Positions 1 to 13,356 are shown, counted from the stretch's first letter. The stretch is 64,000 bases of DNA from Rostratula benghalensis (GCA_013399305.1 VXAI01000192.1:1235768-1299767), one strand, 5' to 3'. Notes: generated from the letters alone by a model not told the origin. Made by a program: numbers and translations.

Positions 1-2717
1 TCTGTTTACACTTGCCTCTCTCTTGCCTAATCTCTGTTTTACCACTGTGACTGGTCAAGGATAGCAGTATGAGTGAGCCACAGCAGCATGGATGTTTTTG
101 TATGGGAATAATTTAATTTTGTCCACAACTTGAAACAGTCTTCTGATTGTGCTGAGCTCTGTCCTTCAGTCATGTGAATGTGCCAGGTTACAGGGATTTT
201 TTTCTGTCATCGACTCTTGGGAAAGGGAGCGCTGCCAGTTGTTTGGGACTTGCACTCCTACTGATGATCCAGCCAATAAAACAAAAATAATGGACAGGAA
301 AACAGGCATTACAGTGCTGCACTCATGCCTGTATAGTGATACATCCTTTGCCTTTTGCTCACAGATTTACTTTTTTTTTCCTCTCTCTGTACAAAGAAGT
401 GTCTTTTTTCTTGTTTCCTCTCCCCTAATTACAGATAGCCCTCAGAATACCTAGTTTGACAAATAACTTGTCCCACTTGCCATTAACTTTTACAGTTATT
501 AAATACATCAGACTGTTTATTGTGTTAGTGCATAATAAAATAATAGTTCAAATATACATAGCTGTATTACATACATGTGTAATTATATCCATAAAACTAC
601 ACCCCATGTCAGTTCTTACACAAATTAATTGGTATCAGCCTTGGTATGAACTCACTCAGCAGCAGGGGAACTAGTTGTTCCTATCCTGTATAAAAGAACA
701 AATTATTTTTATGGAAATAACAGTACAATTCTGACAGGAAAATTTTGACAATGTAATTACAGAAGAGAAATAATAACAATATCCTCAACAGCAAAGAGGT
801 GTGTGATGTGTGTGTATGCTCTGTGTATGTGTACACAGCTAGAAAAAAACTGAAAATCAATTTATTTATAAAGACTTCACCCAAGTAGAGCAGCAAAATG
901 TGATTATCTCTATTCAATTAAACTACTATAAAGTCAGTTTAAACTTGTATCCAAGGTCAGAAATAAACAATTTGTGCCTGGTTCCTGGTGAATGCATGTT
1001 CCTTATCTCTTCATCTCCCCTCTTTCCAGCTGCTCCTGTGCCTCTTGGGACTCCTTGTCCTGGCAAATGCCCGGATGTGCTGTGGCTGATCTGGAACAAC
1101 ATGTGTGCATTTTGGTCAGTCAGGGCATGTGAGCAGCTGCCTTAGCAGAGTATCTAACACTGGAGGTCTGTGGCTTTTCCTCACGCTGAGGTGTATTCAC
1201 CTATCTGCCCTATGCCCAGCTTCTGAGTCTACCGCAACTTGGGAGTACCTTTACGTCTTTGAACTCCCACCCCTAAAACGATAAGAGTTGTGTTTGCAAA
1301 GGTTAAAGTGAAGTTCAAAGTCATCACAGTTTCTGGAGAGCAAGGAGGAGGAGGAGAGGACTCTCAGCACAGCCTCAAAACAGAAAAGCAGTCTAAAAAA
1401 ATCCATCTGGGAGCTGTTTCACTTTTAAGTGTTGCACTTCATCCTCTCTAGAGAATTGTGTAAAGATCTGATCCTTAAATTCTGCTCTCTGACACAGTGA
1501 AGACAATAGAAATATGTGCGTTAAAATTGTGCATTGAAACTAGTTAGGCAAGGTTGTAAATTGTGAGCTCTTCATAGAGTAGATGCCCTTCATAGCTTCC
1601 TTCACTCATGCTGGAGAATACACAGTGAGGAAAGGTGAAAGCACTTTGGTCTGGTTGGGCAGAATAACCAACAGAGAATTTCAGAAATCAAACTGAAAGC
1701 ACGGTACCAAGGCAATTTGAGTGCTTTGCGAAATTAAAGATGAGGGTGGGAGAAAAGGTGCTGAAAGTCGGGTTTTTGGGATGCGTGTGCAGTAGTCACA
1801 GAAGTCAATGGCACAAGTTCCCAACACATGTTTCCTATTACACCTGCAGTAGATAGTTCAGTCAGAAAAGGGTACCTTGTGATTCACTACCAATGGCACT
1901 TTAATAGAATAGAGGGAGAAATGTCTGCAGTGTCTAATAAGCAATATATCAACTAAGCACTGTCAGCCTGTGTAGAGAGCTCCACAGCATGATTTATTAT
2001 GTTAATTACAGTCATGTGGGCCTCATGCTCTTAAGTCTGAAACCACTCAGATTCTCAGCTTGATTTAAGAATATGCTTTGGCCAAGACTTAAAGTGCAGC
2101 TTATTATGACTAATGTAATAAAGTATTTATTACATACTCCTTTTCTTTGTTTCGCTGCTTGTTGCCCCAGTTAGACTGTTTCATTCTGAGGCAGTTATAT
2201 AAATTAGATTTCAGATGATGAGGATCCCCATCTGTTTCTAATTTCTCTCCTCAGTGTTGTTCATTTTTCCCACATCTTTTTGTTCTAATTCTCCCTTCTC
2301 TCCATCTTTTTTTCCCTCCCCTATTTCCCAACTCTGCTTCTCAGCTGCTGACTGGAGCGAATCAAAAGCAAGCCAGCTCCATAGCTCATCCCTTCAAGAC
2401 CCTTTGGATTGCTTTCTCTACTATGCTTGTTAAAGTTAGTTTTTAAATGCAATTACATTAAAACTGGTGGTAGGCTGTAGCTGAGAACACACTAAGCCTC
2501 TGGTGATACGGGGTGTCATGTAAGAGAAGACTAAACTGTAAGGTGGTATGTTATTTTGTCCAGTTTCTCATTCTTCTTCCACAGGGCTTGTAACTGCAGA
2601 GAGGCACAAAATTCCACAGCGCCAAATTTTCCCAAATGTCATATAAATTTGTACATGGGATTTTATGCAAACCATCCCACTAGTTAAATTGCTGGCTGAG
2701 TAAGTGGTGCTTGCAAG

Positions 2718-3045
2718 ATCATGGAATCATAGCCTGGGTTAAGTTGAAAGGGACCTTAATGTCACAGAGTTGGAAGGGACCTTAAAGATCATCTGGTTCC
2801 ACACCCCCTGCCCTGGGCAAAGATGCCTCCCACTAGAGCAGGTTGCTCAAACCTCTATCCAGCCTGGCCTTGAACACCTCCAGCGATAAGGAATCCACAG
2901 CTTCCCTGGGCAACCTATTCTCATGCCTAACCACTGGAAAAACTTCCTAATTTAAATCTACCCTCTTCCACTTTGAAGTCATTATTACCCCTCATCGTGC
3001 CCTTGTAAGAAGTCCCTTTCTAACTTTCTTGTTGATCTGTTTACA
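2718..3045 (-). mobile_element. CR1 LINE 3' ends, two nested or tandem fragments
   Basis: Read on the minus strand, this is the 3' end of avian CR1. The plus strand shows GGAATCATAG, then TTGGAAGGGACCTTAAAGAT, CAACCT-type blocks, and a stretch about cleaning up with 'cctccagcgat', all typical of CR1 antisense sequence. The start is doubled: a short 3' tail at about 2720-2761 (GAAAGGGACCTTAA) is followed at once by a second copy at about 2762-3045 (GTTGGAAGGGACCTTAAAG). Either one CR1 inserted near the tail of another or the end was partly duplicated. It is truncated and non-coding. Confidence 0.85.
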
Positions 3046-6000
3046 CATGTGAATCTGGCTTTCTCTCCTGATGGAAAATGTAGCTTCTTGGGGTTTTTTT
3101 AATTTAATAAAGTGGTTTTGCCATGAGAATTTATATATTTTTCCCCTAATACTTCAATATTTTTTAAATTATAAGCTTAACAATGGATGTGTTTCTCAGA
3201 TCTTTACATTTTTTTCTCTCCTCATTTTGATTTTTTTCTAGTTTTTTGTCTCAGCAACTTTTGAATTGAGTAATCTTATACATATATTATTCAATTGTGC
3301 CCCTATTCTGCCTTCTAATTAATATTTCCACGTAAGCATAAAATGAGATACACGGACTCCAATCCAGAATGCACTTAAAATACACTTTGTTGAACTGCAA
3401 GCTTATTTGGGAGACCAACACACATCCTCTGCTGAGGATGTCCTGTTGGAAAATGAGCAAGCACATCACTTCTACTGTGCATCATCCAGCTTCCAGTTCT
3501 CAGGGTAGGTTAGGCTGACAAACTGCTTTAATTCCCTCTGCCACAGATCATGAAGTAAATTACATGCTTTGGACATGCATGACATTTCGTTGTGTTGCTG
3601 AAAAGTCCTGTGTAAGAAGGAATCCTATTTTCTAGAGTTAAGTATTTACCCTGAAAAAAAAAAAAAAAGGCAAAAAATGTGTCTTGTCTTTAGCCTTAGA
3701 TGATTGAAATTGGTGTTTTGAGTTTTCTAAGATTTAAATTGGTTGGAAGTTACTAGCATTATGGCTGAATACAAAGATGCATGCTCAGCCTAAAGCTGAC
3801 ATTTGCTTCACATTCTGGATAGTGTTTTGCTTCTTGTCAGCCCTAGGAGCACTCCAGTTTCACCAGTCTGTCTGATTTTTTTAACCTGAGCTCTGAAAGA
3901 GGAGCAATTATGTGTTAGAAGTGAACATAACTGAACCAAGTTTAGATAGTTATTTTGAAAGGAAAAAGGCTTTCACATTTTTTCAAAAGTTGTCTAATGT
4001 TTTTAGGTTTGCAGTGTAGAACATTACAAATATGGCTTTTATATCCTCCACCTGTATGAAAAGTTGGGTCCCGGAACCTCAGTCCAAAGAATTCATTTTT
4101 ATAGACCTCCTGTAAAGGTAATAGCTAGTATGGAAGTAAGAGAGGGATGAGGCAGAGCAGGTAGACCAGCAGCTCTTTCCAGGCTTGGTCATAATCCAGG
4201 AGACTGACTGGGAACAGGGCAGCAAAAATGGCAGATCCAGTCCAGCTGCGAAGCAAGTGCATTTTGCCTGGACATTCCCTTAGTAGCAGATGCATGGTTT
4301 TCTTCAGTGCTCTTGCAAAATATCTTCTTTTTCTGTTGCCTCCATGCTGTGCTCTGGAAGAGTTGCAGCATCCTGCCGTGGAGTGCTACAGTGTTGGGCA
4401 AGTCTGGGAGAGCCAGAATTGGAATATTTGTCCCTGCCAGATGGAGGTGGGATCTGGGTAAACGTGAACCAAGTAGCCCCACTGTTGGGATACAGAGGAA
4501 ATGCATCCCACTATGCATTGTAGAGCAATGCACACCAGTGCATCACAGAAGAGCTTCACAAGGAGGTAGGAAGCTATACAGCTGCATACTCCAGAAATAA
4601 CACTGTAAGTGTTCAGTGGAAGAAGTGAAATGTGAGGTAAAACTGGCAACACTTCTCTTTTCCGCTAGCTCTGCCAAAACCCAAACCAGAAAACTAGATG
4701 AAGTGGAGGTCATACTTGAATAAATTAAGACATTTGTAATGTAGAAAACATAATTTTAGAACTTTTGTGTGGAAATAGCTCAGATGTCATGTACAATCAG
4801 GGGGATAAGGAAGGGAGCTTTATACAAAGTCCCTACAGAGCTGCTGTTTTACACTCTTCATTAGTGATTGCTAGTATCCGCTGCGTAAATTGTTGATCCA
4901 GTTTGTCACAGGACATAAATTCTTAATCCTTTGCTGTAGAAATTTTCTGTCATCATCTGATCATGCAGATGATTGTCCCACCCATTAATACAGATGTGAA
5001 TTTTATTGTTGAATTTGCTAGCAACCAAATTGTACCTCATATCTTTCCAGGCTGTTGTGGTGAGAAAGCAATAAAAGTGGATGCCAGATGAAAACCAGCA
5101 CTAGTGTCTGAGCGAGCCTCCATTTCTCAGACTGTTCTGTACCTTGCAAAAAATGTACAGCTGGCTAAAGTTTATTTTATTGACTCTTACTTCATAGAGA
5201 TATCAATGTATAAATATTCCCGTGCTTGTTTGCTTGGAATTACTGTCCTTTTTTTCTTTGACAAATCTAAAGCTTTTTAATTTTAGAATCACTAAATATT
5301 TAACAGATAATTTTGTTGGAGGAGGTTAACTGAATAGACATATAATTAACTATATTTTTTTTGGCCAGAAAACATATATTTCACAAATGGATTTTAATTA
5401 AGACATTTCTGTCATAAAATCTACTGATTTTAAATGCTAATGAAAGCCTTTTCTGAAAGATGTTAGACTACACAGAGTTTGAATTAATGTAGTTGGAAGT
5501 ACGGAACTTAAACAGAATTCAGTAGCAACATCAGATGGGTAGGGCAGAAAGTCAAGAAAAAGTGCAGGAGCACTTTGTTCTACTTCAGTAATCTGCAGCT
5601 AACAAGATAATCATTTGATCCCACAGAGCTCAGAAGCTGTTAGATGTCAAAACCCAATGAAAGTCTCCAGGCAGTCCTAGGGTTTTCTCCCCCTCTTTTG
5701 ACTCTGACTCACAAGCCTAAGCTTAAATAAGTATGATTATTACTCACAGGAAGCACACTTTATTTGGCTTTAGGACTTCCTAAAGAAATGGTTATTGTTA
5801 GATATGAAATAATTACATTAAAACATGTAGGTTTGATTTAAGCCTTTGACTACTTCAAGTGTGTAGGAGCTGCCCCAAGGAAGTTAGTCTGTATCAGCCA
5901 GTAAAAGTGCCAAAAATACAATTTTCAAGTGTCTCTGTCTCTTATTTTCAGGGTGCTTCTGTGAATGCTGAGAGACATTTCTGCCAGGGAGACCTGCTCT

Positions 6001-8239
6001 TACCTTCACCCTTGCCCTTCACTGGTGAGGTTGGAGAATGGCTTTGACTTTGTTATTCCATTGATGCAGTGAAAGCTACCTGACAGCTTTATAAGTTTTG
6101 CATGTAGAAAGAGGACTAGTATCTGAGGATGTTGTGGTAGGATGATGGCATTCGGTCACTGCTGACAGGAGAGCTATAGCACTGCTTCCAACAGGGCACA
6201 TTTGCCAGGGGGTCCCCCTTGCAGAGCAGGGGCAAGATCCAACCTGCAAAGTGCTGGGAAACAGAAAGAGGTCTTAGCTCCAGTGTGGAGGTACATGGCG
6301 CCTTTTGTGCAGTTATCTAGGCTTTTTCACCTGAATGAAAGCATTTTGGTAGAAGCAGGTCTGCTGCAAAAGCATTTCCATAGTCAGAAAACAAATTGGA
6401 CAGAAAAGACTTTGGCTGGTGGTGTGATTGCCACCAAGAAACCGCACTTACTTTTAATGTACTACCTCTGAGATCTCACTGCCTACCTTAAGCAGAGTTT
6501 AAGACTGTTTGCAATAATAGTTCAGATTCATGACTTCCACTAATGTTACAAAACCTCTCTGAACATTAACAACCTGCATCTGTCTGTCGTGAAAGCAAGA
6601 GCCTTTTCCCCTGCCACACATAATTACAGGGGTTATGTCCTTTTCAGGGAGTCTGTGTATGTGCATGTGTGTGAGCTAAAATAAAAACAACCCTGAGTTT
6701 GGTAACTCCACTTACAACGTTAAGTCTTGGCTGCATTAAGATCAGATTATGAAAATATCAGGAGACAGCTGTGTGGGAGGGATCATCTCATGGTTGTGGG
6801 CTAGCCAGGGACACTCGTCTCCTACTAGGTTGTCTGTGTAATCTCTGCCAGGTCACTGTATCTCTTTGGCTACATGTAAACTGGGACATCTAAACTACTA
6901 AGGACTTTTTCAAACTCTCAGTTGGGAATTTGCCCCAAAGCCCACAGCTGTACTGGCTTTTTCTGCCACATAATGGTTTTCTTGAAAATGATGCTCCAGT
7001 GTGGAATCAGATAGGAAACATGAGAGGTCCAGCTACATCGTTTGTGCAGTGATGCAGCTGAGGGGGCAGAACCTTTGGAAATGAATCTCCAAGTCAATAT
7101 AGTTTTTATGTTTATGCTCCTGGTCTGTAAAACTGGGGTAACAGCACTATCAACTCCAAAGGTTATGTTATAGCAAGGAAATGGCATTAAGGATAGCTTA
7201 GCTTGGTAGATCAATGATGACAATAGTTTTTGATTGATTGGTTCCGACAGTTTTACTAGCTGAGAAAAATTAGAGTGTAACATGAGAGTGTCTGTCTTCC
7301 CATCCTAGAGCCTAACAACAGCCACCTACAGAAGACTGTAAGAAAGGTGCAAGCATAGATGACACCTCCTCACTTTCTTGTCCTCCAGCAATTTACAGCT
7401 CAGGGCTTCCTGATTGAGAGGTGTTCTCTGTATTGAGGAGTGCTTTGTTATTTTTTTCTGTGCTTTTACCCAGTTTTAGAACCCATGCACCCTGAAAGAT
7501 TGATGATACTGTGACCAGTGGAGGCCCCGGATCAAACAGGTTTATGTTGGCAATAGTCAAGCAACTAGTGTAGATCCCCACCTGTGATTTCAGTAGCCTC
7601 CAGCAGCGCACAGAAAATAAATTTTAAGAAAAAAGTTAAAAATTAAGCCCTGGCTAAAGGAGCTTTTGGGTTCCACTCAGCAAGATGCAGCAAAGTGAGA
7701 ATAAGGAAACATCTGGGAACACTGAAAACACTCCTATCTCAGGACGAGAACATTCACTTTCAATATCTAGAGCTAGAGAGTAAATCTTGCATCTCAGCAG
7801 TTTTCGCACCTTATCAGATCCTTACCATAACATATGTATTTTCAAAAATTCACAGTGATGGCACTTGAGCTGCCTTTTAGTTTTGAAGTTCGTAATGACT
7901 GAATTACTTCCACGTAGCCCTTCTTTGTCTCTCATTCTGGGTGGATTTGTAAGGAACAAAATGACATTACACCAGGCTGATCTCTGACAAGGTCGCAAGG
8001 CTTTGTGGCCAGAGCAGAAGCAGTCAATGCCAAACATCCAGACTCTGGTGAAGTCTTTGATTCTGTTTCTGCTTATTTCCTGTAGGCAGAGTAGAAATGT
8101 GTGGAGTAGGTGGGTTTGTTGCAAGTATTTTACAAGGGCCAATTTGCAGGCTGCACCCAAATAATTAGTTTTGTAGCGTCCTGTCAAAGGTTGTATGGAG
8201 AGGAGGCAAGGTGCACCTGGCCTTGGGCCTTATTTCATT

Positions 8240-8981
8240 AGTGATACATCTTAGGGATGATTAGGGATACCATTCAGAGGGACCTTGACAAGCTTTAGAG
8301 GTGGGCCTGTGCTAACCTCACGAAGATCAACCAAGCCAAGTGCAATGTCTTTCACGTAGGTTGAGGCAATCCCAAGTGCAAATGTGGGCTGGGCAGAGAA
8401 TGCATTGAGAGCAGCCCTGAGGAGAAGGACTCGGGAATGCTCATGGATGAGAAGCTCAACATGAACTGGCAAAGTGCTCTTGCACCAGCTGCATCCTGAG
8501 CTGCATTTAAAGCACAGTGGCCAGCAGGTTGGGGGAGGTGATTCTGCCCCTCTGGTCCACTCTGGTGAGACCCCACCTGGAGTACTGTGTCCAGATCTGG
8601 AGTCCCCAACATAAGAAGGACATGGACCTGTTGGCGCAAGCCCGGATGAGGACCATGAAGATGATCAGAGGGCTGGAGCACCTCTTCTATGAGGTCAAGC
8701 AGAGAGAGTCGGGGTTGTTCACCCTGGAGAAAAGAAGGCGCTGGGGAGACCCCTTCTAGCCCCTTCCCATACCCAAAGGGGGCCTACAGGAAAGATGGGG
8801 AGGGACTCTTGATTGGGGAGTATAGTGATAGGATAAGGAGTAATGATTTTAAACTGAAATAGAGTAGATTTGGATTATATATTAGGCATATCTGGTGGGA
8901 GGTGTTCCTGCCCATGGGAGGGGTTTGGAACTCAATAAGGTTCCTTCCAGCCCAAACCATTCTATGATTCTGTGATCCAAG
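8240..8981 (+). mobile_element. Truncated CR1 LINE (end of ORF2 plus 3' UTR)
   Basis: A plus-strand CR1 copy. Positions 8517-8759 encode the familiar CR1 ORF2 C-terminus: VRPHLEYCVQIWSP, then HKKDMDLL, and finally LEKRRRWGD. Upstream of about 8517 the reading frame is interrupted, so the reverse-transcriptase-proximal part is degraded. The element ends with the avian CR1 3' terminus (CCAAACCATTCTATGATTCT) at about 8951-8970, and an ERV-type LTR begins a few bases later. It is 5'-truncated, as nearly all CR1 copies are, and cannot move. Confidence 0.9.
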
Positions 8982-8995
8982 TGGCCTAATTGTAC

Positions 8996-9508
8996 TGTCT
9001 CTGGCTTGGATGGAGTTAACTTTCTTCACAGCCACTTATACCTTGCTGTGTTTCAGATTTGTGACTAAAACAGTCTTAGTGATACATCAGTGTTTTGGCT
9101 GCTTATGAGCCAGCTTGCACAGTGTCAAGTCTTTCTGTTTTTCCCATACTGTTCCCCCAGGAGCTTGGTCTAGGGTAGGCAAGAAACTGGGAGGGGAGTC
9201 AGCAGGAACAGCCATACCCAGACTAAACAAGGGAATATTGCCTGCCCTATGACATCATCAACCCAAAACATTGTATGAGCCTATGATCCTATTACCGTGC
9301 TCAGCAAGAAAAACTGAAGGGAGATGGGCATTGTTGAGAGACTGTCTGAACTTTGATCTGCTTGTGGGAGGTGGTGGGTGTTGCCTTTGCATCATTTGTT
9401 GTTTGCTTCTCTTTTTCCTCTTTCTTTCAGTTATTAAACTGTCTTTGACTTCACTCACAGGTGTTCTCACTTGAGGTGCCTAGATGCTGACCAGGATCAA
9501 CCAGCACA
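8996..9508 (+). mobile_element. Solo LTR, avian ERV-L type
   Basis: The stretch begins TGTCTCTGGCTTGGATGGAG and ends near CCAGCACA at about 9508, giving the TG...CA ends of an LTR. Inside are TATGACATCATC at about 9248, a T/C-rich tract (about 9405-9430) and TTATTAAACTGTCTTTGACT near 9432, the block that carries the poly-A signal in bird ERV-L LTRs. No gag, pol or env sequence lies on either side, so it is a solo LTR left by recombination. The exact ends are uncertain by a few bases and I could not find a clean target-site duplication. Confidence 0.75.
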
Positions 9509-12310
9509 GTAATAGAGAATATGATTATGAAATTATCAGAAAACACAGAGTTTGCCCATACTAAAAGCATGTCTGGATACAGTTTATGTCTCCGTGGTAA
9601 TTGGAGATGGATGATATGGTTTCTTTCATCACTATGAAGTCTCTTCAGTTAAATTAAATAAGACTTTAATGATTTGAAGAATTATATCTCTTTCCTCAGC
9701 TGTCCTGGGCTATAAAGAGCTGTCTTAGTTAAGTTAGGCTCAGCTGCATCGTCTGCTTTTGCTGTGGATGAAGAGCATATGGAGACTATGACAGTGGCTC
9801 AGCAGACATCTGATGATTTGGTTGTCTCAGGCTTTTCATCAGGGCTCCCTCCCTGCACTCGTGCCATGCTGTGAGATAATCTGTGATATTTCAGTGGTCT
9901 CATAGGAAGAGAATAATCAATGACCAATGCAGGCTGGATCCACAGTCAAAACTGAGAGGGTTTTTCTGATGAGAAAGCTGACCCATTACCTTTAACATTT
10001 TCCACCTGCCATGTGGAGTAACACAACACAGCACGGCAGGAATGCAGTGTTGCTGGAGTATTGTTTCACTCATGCAGCTTTGGAGGATCTTTAATTCAGC
10101 ATGGATTTTATAACCGTTAGCTGGAGATATGGCAATTTCCTTTGCAAGTTAAGGAAAGATGCAAGTGACTGACTGGGTGTCACTGCTGTGTTGTGACAGG
10201 CTATCCTCTAAGAAGTAGTGATTGATGACATGTATAAAACCGAGCCATTATATGTGCTGTTTATATTGAAACAGTACTTAAAATGTGGTCTGTCAGTCAA
10301 AGCACTGATTACTTACACAGTGCTATAATAGGTGGTGGTGGGTACAGTGAACAAGGTACCAGAGTAAACGTTTGTTTCAGAGCTTCAAAGAGGTTGTCTC
10401 TTTATTTCCAGCCCACACCTAGCTGGAATAAAAGGATCTGTTCTATACGTGGCCTAATGCATGAGACTTCACTGCGGGCTGCTAGGAGCTCTTTGATACT
10501 GACATCAGTATTAAAACTAGTTTCTGAAACAGGCTGGTAACCTTTTCTTTGTCCCCTTGAGCACAGTTTCAGCAATCCTCAGTGTTTTGTGACATTTTTC
10601 ATGGCTGCAGAAGCCTCCAAAGGCCTCAGCTGCAGACCCCTGCTTCACTGTGCTTTGCAGAGGGTTTGAGAACCTTTCAGTAGGTTTCACCGAGCAGATG
10701 CCTCACAGTGAATAAACAGGACCTAGTCCCAGGGGATATAAACTCAGCCCCGTTTCTGGGCTGCCAGCTTGTACTGGGACAAGTCACTCCCCATGCCTGT
10801 GTCTGCAGCTGTGGTATGGAGTTGATGGGATGAATGATCTTCAGAGTCACTCTGTAGATGGGTGGAAGGAGAAGCTGTCCAGCTGTGTACCAATGTTTCT
10901 GCATTGCATGAGTTGGCCACGGAGGGAGATGGGGCCACTTTCCTGCTGCCCCCCCTATTATCAGGTTTGCAGGGCAGAGTGGGCATCAGGAGCAAGTGTC
11001 TGAGTGCTGCTGCAAAGCATGTGTTTCCTACATGGCCTGTCGTGAGCATGGCTTGAATGACAGAGACACAGTGGGAACTTCCTCTGGTCTCATACCACTT
11101 TGTGGTGTGTATGTTGGGTGGGAGACACTTGGCAAGTGCTGCTATGGCATTGCTGAAAGGACACAAAATTGTATGGGTTTTGCAATGAGATAAAACAAAA
11201 AAGAACTTGCTTTTCCCCCCTCTTCTGCTTATTAAATAGAAAAGAGAAAAAAAATGTTCCACTCACAATTACAGAGAATAGCCAAATCATTGATTTTTTT
11301 CCTTCTTTCTATTTACTGTTCATTTTCTAAAACCATCAAGGTTTGTCACATTCATAGTGACAGTTCCACCTGTGTGCTTGTCAGATGCATCCTTATGCAG
11401 ACAGGTAGTTTGCATACGCCAAGAAAACAGTCCTTGAGTGCACACATCACTTACATGTAAAAAAATTTTCCTTTCAGCCTGAAAATCAGTTGCCAACAGC
11501 CATGGTAGAGGTTGTCCTCACTGATTATAATGACCTTTGAATGTAGCCTTACAGAACAACTTATAGTTGTTTCCAGAATTTCATTTTCTGCAAATGAAAA
11601 GAAATGGTCACAATTGTACTTCCACTGTCAAGGTACAGCTTAATTATATAGAGAGACTGTATAATCATGTTTTTCTTCCATATCTTCTGATGTGAACATA
11701 TTAACTATTTTTTTTATTCTTGTACATTTGTTGCTCTGTAGCAGTTTTACCTGCCAACTCATTTGTTAGGATATGCTGCATTATTTTGCACTGTACATTT
11801 CTATCTATATTTATTTAGCTCTTCAAAAATATGTGTGATTAAAGATAATCTTTACTGTCATAGACACGATGCTTTAGTTATTTCTGTAGACAATAACGGG
11901 AACCAGTACAAACTCTGGTTTCAGAATGGGTTTATTGCTCAGACTCAGCCCTGCACACAGCATTGGGATCCACAGAAAAACTTTCTACCTTCCATTTGTT
12001 CTAACAGGCAGATTGCCTCTAATCCCACTGTTTTTTACAAATCTCTATGCACAAAACTGTGCCCCAGTGTCATGAGGAGCTCACTGTGGTTTTGTGCCAT
12101 GCTCTAGTATATAATTTGTGAAACTGAAGTTGACTTTTCAGTCACATGACAGGTACGTAGTGATGTTTTCCAGTGCTCTTTGTGAAATTGATTTTAATTG
12201 TTTTCCCTTTTCTTTTTTCCATTTTTAAGGAAATTTATTTTGGGGAAAAGCACATCACACAAACTCACTGTTTCTGCTTCCCTGTGTCTTTTCCCTTCTT
12301 TCTCTTCCAG

Positions 12311-13356
12311 ACCAGGATGAGAGAGCAGCAGAGCTCAGCAGGGAGCAGAACGAGAAGACCATTCGCAGCACACAGACAGCTCTCCGCAATTTCCGAGAGT
12401 TCCTCATCTCCAAGTACCCCTCTGAAACCCGGGAGATCTACGTCATCCCCTGCAAAGAGCTTGATGCCTACCTTGCTTCCTTCTTTGTGGATGCCAGACA
12501 AAAAGATGGGTCTGAATACGAGCCAAACAGTCTGGCCAACTATCAGTGTGGGCTGGAGCGCTATCTCAAAGAGCACAGGTATGGATACAGTATTACGAGG
12601 GATAAGGAGTTCAAGAGGTCCCAGGAAGCTCTAAAGCAAAAGCAGATAGAGCTGAGGTGTAAAGGAAAAGGAAACAAGCCACACAAATCCATGAAGCTCA
12701 CCTTTGCTGACGAGCTTATCCTGCGCAAAAGAGGCTTGTTGAGCCGGTACAATCCTGAAGGGCTGTTGAACCTCGTCTGGCTCAACAACACCAAGGCGTT
12801 TGGACACTGCACGGGTTTCCACGGGTCCACCCTCAAGTGGGGCGACATCCGTCTGCGGGTGACAGAGACAGGGCTGGAGTACCTGGAGTGGATGGGGCCA
12901 GACAATGGAGATGTCAACGCCAAGAGTAAGAGAGGTGGGACAGACTCCCGGGTGTATGCCACCCAGCACTCCCCGCAGACCTGCCCCGTGCAGGACTACA
13001 AGGAGTACGCCCAGAGGCGGCCTCCGGCCATGCGCTACGAGGACGCGCCTTTTTACCTGTCCATCAAACCCGTCGTCAACTTGGCCGCGCTTCACTGGTA
13101 CAACTGCCAAGCCCTAGGGAAAAACAAGCTTGCCAAGATGGTAAAGACAATGTGCGAGAAAGGCAACATCCCCGGCCGGAAGACCAACTTCAGCGTCTAC
13201 CAGAGCTGTAGCACCCTCTCGGAAGCGCAGAGCAACCAGCTGGTGCTGATCTGCAATAACTTGAGCCAGCAGGCTGCCCAGTCCATGGCAAGCCACTCCA
13301 ATACTGGCAACTTCATAGTGTCGGCATCCTATGACTCTTCTTCTGACACGGCTTGA
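12311..13356 (+). CDS. KIAA1958: KIAA1958 terminal coding exon (Crypton-derived DUF3504 domain), partial gene
   Basis: This is the last coding exon of a vertebrate gene. It opens after a good acceptor (AG at 12309-12310) with two bases of a split codon, then reads 347 sense codons to TGA at 13354-13356. The protein starts QDERAAELSREQNEKTIRST and ends NFIVSASYDSSSDTA. The whole exon is a DUF3504/Crypton-like tyrosine-recombinase domain: an N-terminal SAM-like half (IYVIPCKELDAYLASFF, then YEPNSLANYQCGLERYL and GYSITRDKEFKRSQEAL), and a C-terminal recombinase-like half (LLNLVWLNNTKAFGHCTGFH, LKWGDIRL). ZMYM2/3/4, QRICH1 and KCTD1 carry related domesticated domains. I chose KIAA1958 over KCTD1 because the stop and a 3'UTR follow directly, whereas in KCTD1 this domain precedes a BTB domain. 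The neighbour INIP, tail-to-tail, supports this. At the position where active Cryptons have a catalytic arginine the motif reads HCTGFH, so recombinase activity is unlikely. Its cellular role is not known to me. Confidence 0.88.

Larger units (their letters stand above)
1..12310 (+). other. KIAA1958: KIAA1958 intron (3' part), no exon recognised
   Basis: This stretch lies directly upstream of the KIAA1958 terminal exon and ends in a strong acceptor: a pyrimidine-rich run followed by AG at 12309-12310. No other open frame shows similarity I recognise. The frames in it are short, overlap on both strands and start without context, as chance ORFs do. Apart from the CR1 and LTR elements listed separately, it is ordinary AT-rich intronic sequence with small TG-rich and poly-A patches (about 800-835 and 3653-3668). 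A short upstream exon of KIAA1958 could be hidden here, but I cannot point to one. The intron assignment follows from the exon at 12311 being entered in mid-codon. Confidence 0.7.

Noticed and set aside
10744..11262. Open frame of 172 codons, minus strand, in the KIAA1958 intron
   Set aside because: No domain seen; plus-strand frames of 64-65 codons overlap it. Probably chance.
12631..13110. Antisense frame of 159 codons opposite the KIAA1958 exon
   Set aside because: It is a shadow of the intact coding exon on the other strand.
12311..13356. Assignment of the DUF3504 exon to KCTD1
   Set aside because: The KCTD1 long form places the domain ahead of a BTB domain with no stop at this point. 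Here a stop and 3'UTR follow, and INIP is the neighbour, as for KIAA1958.
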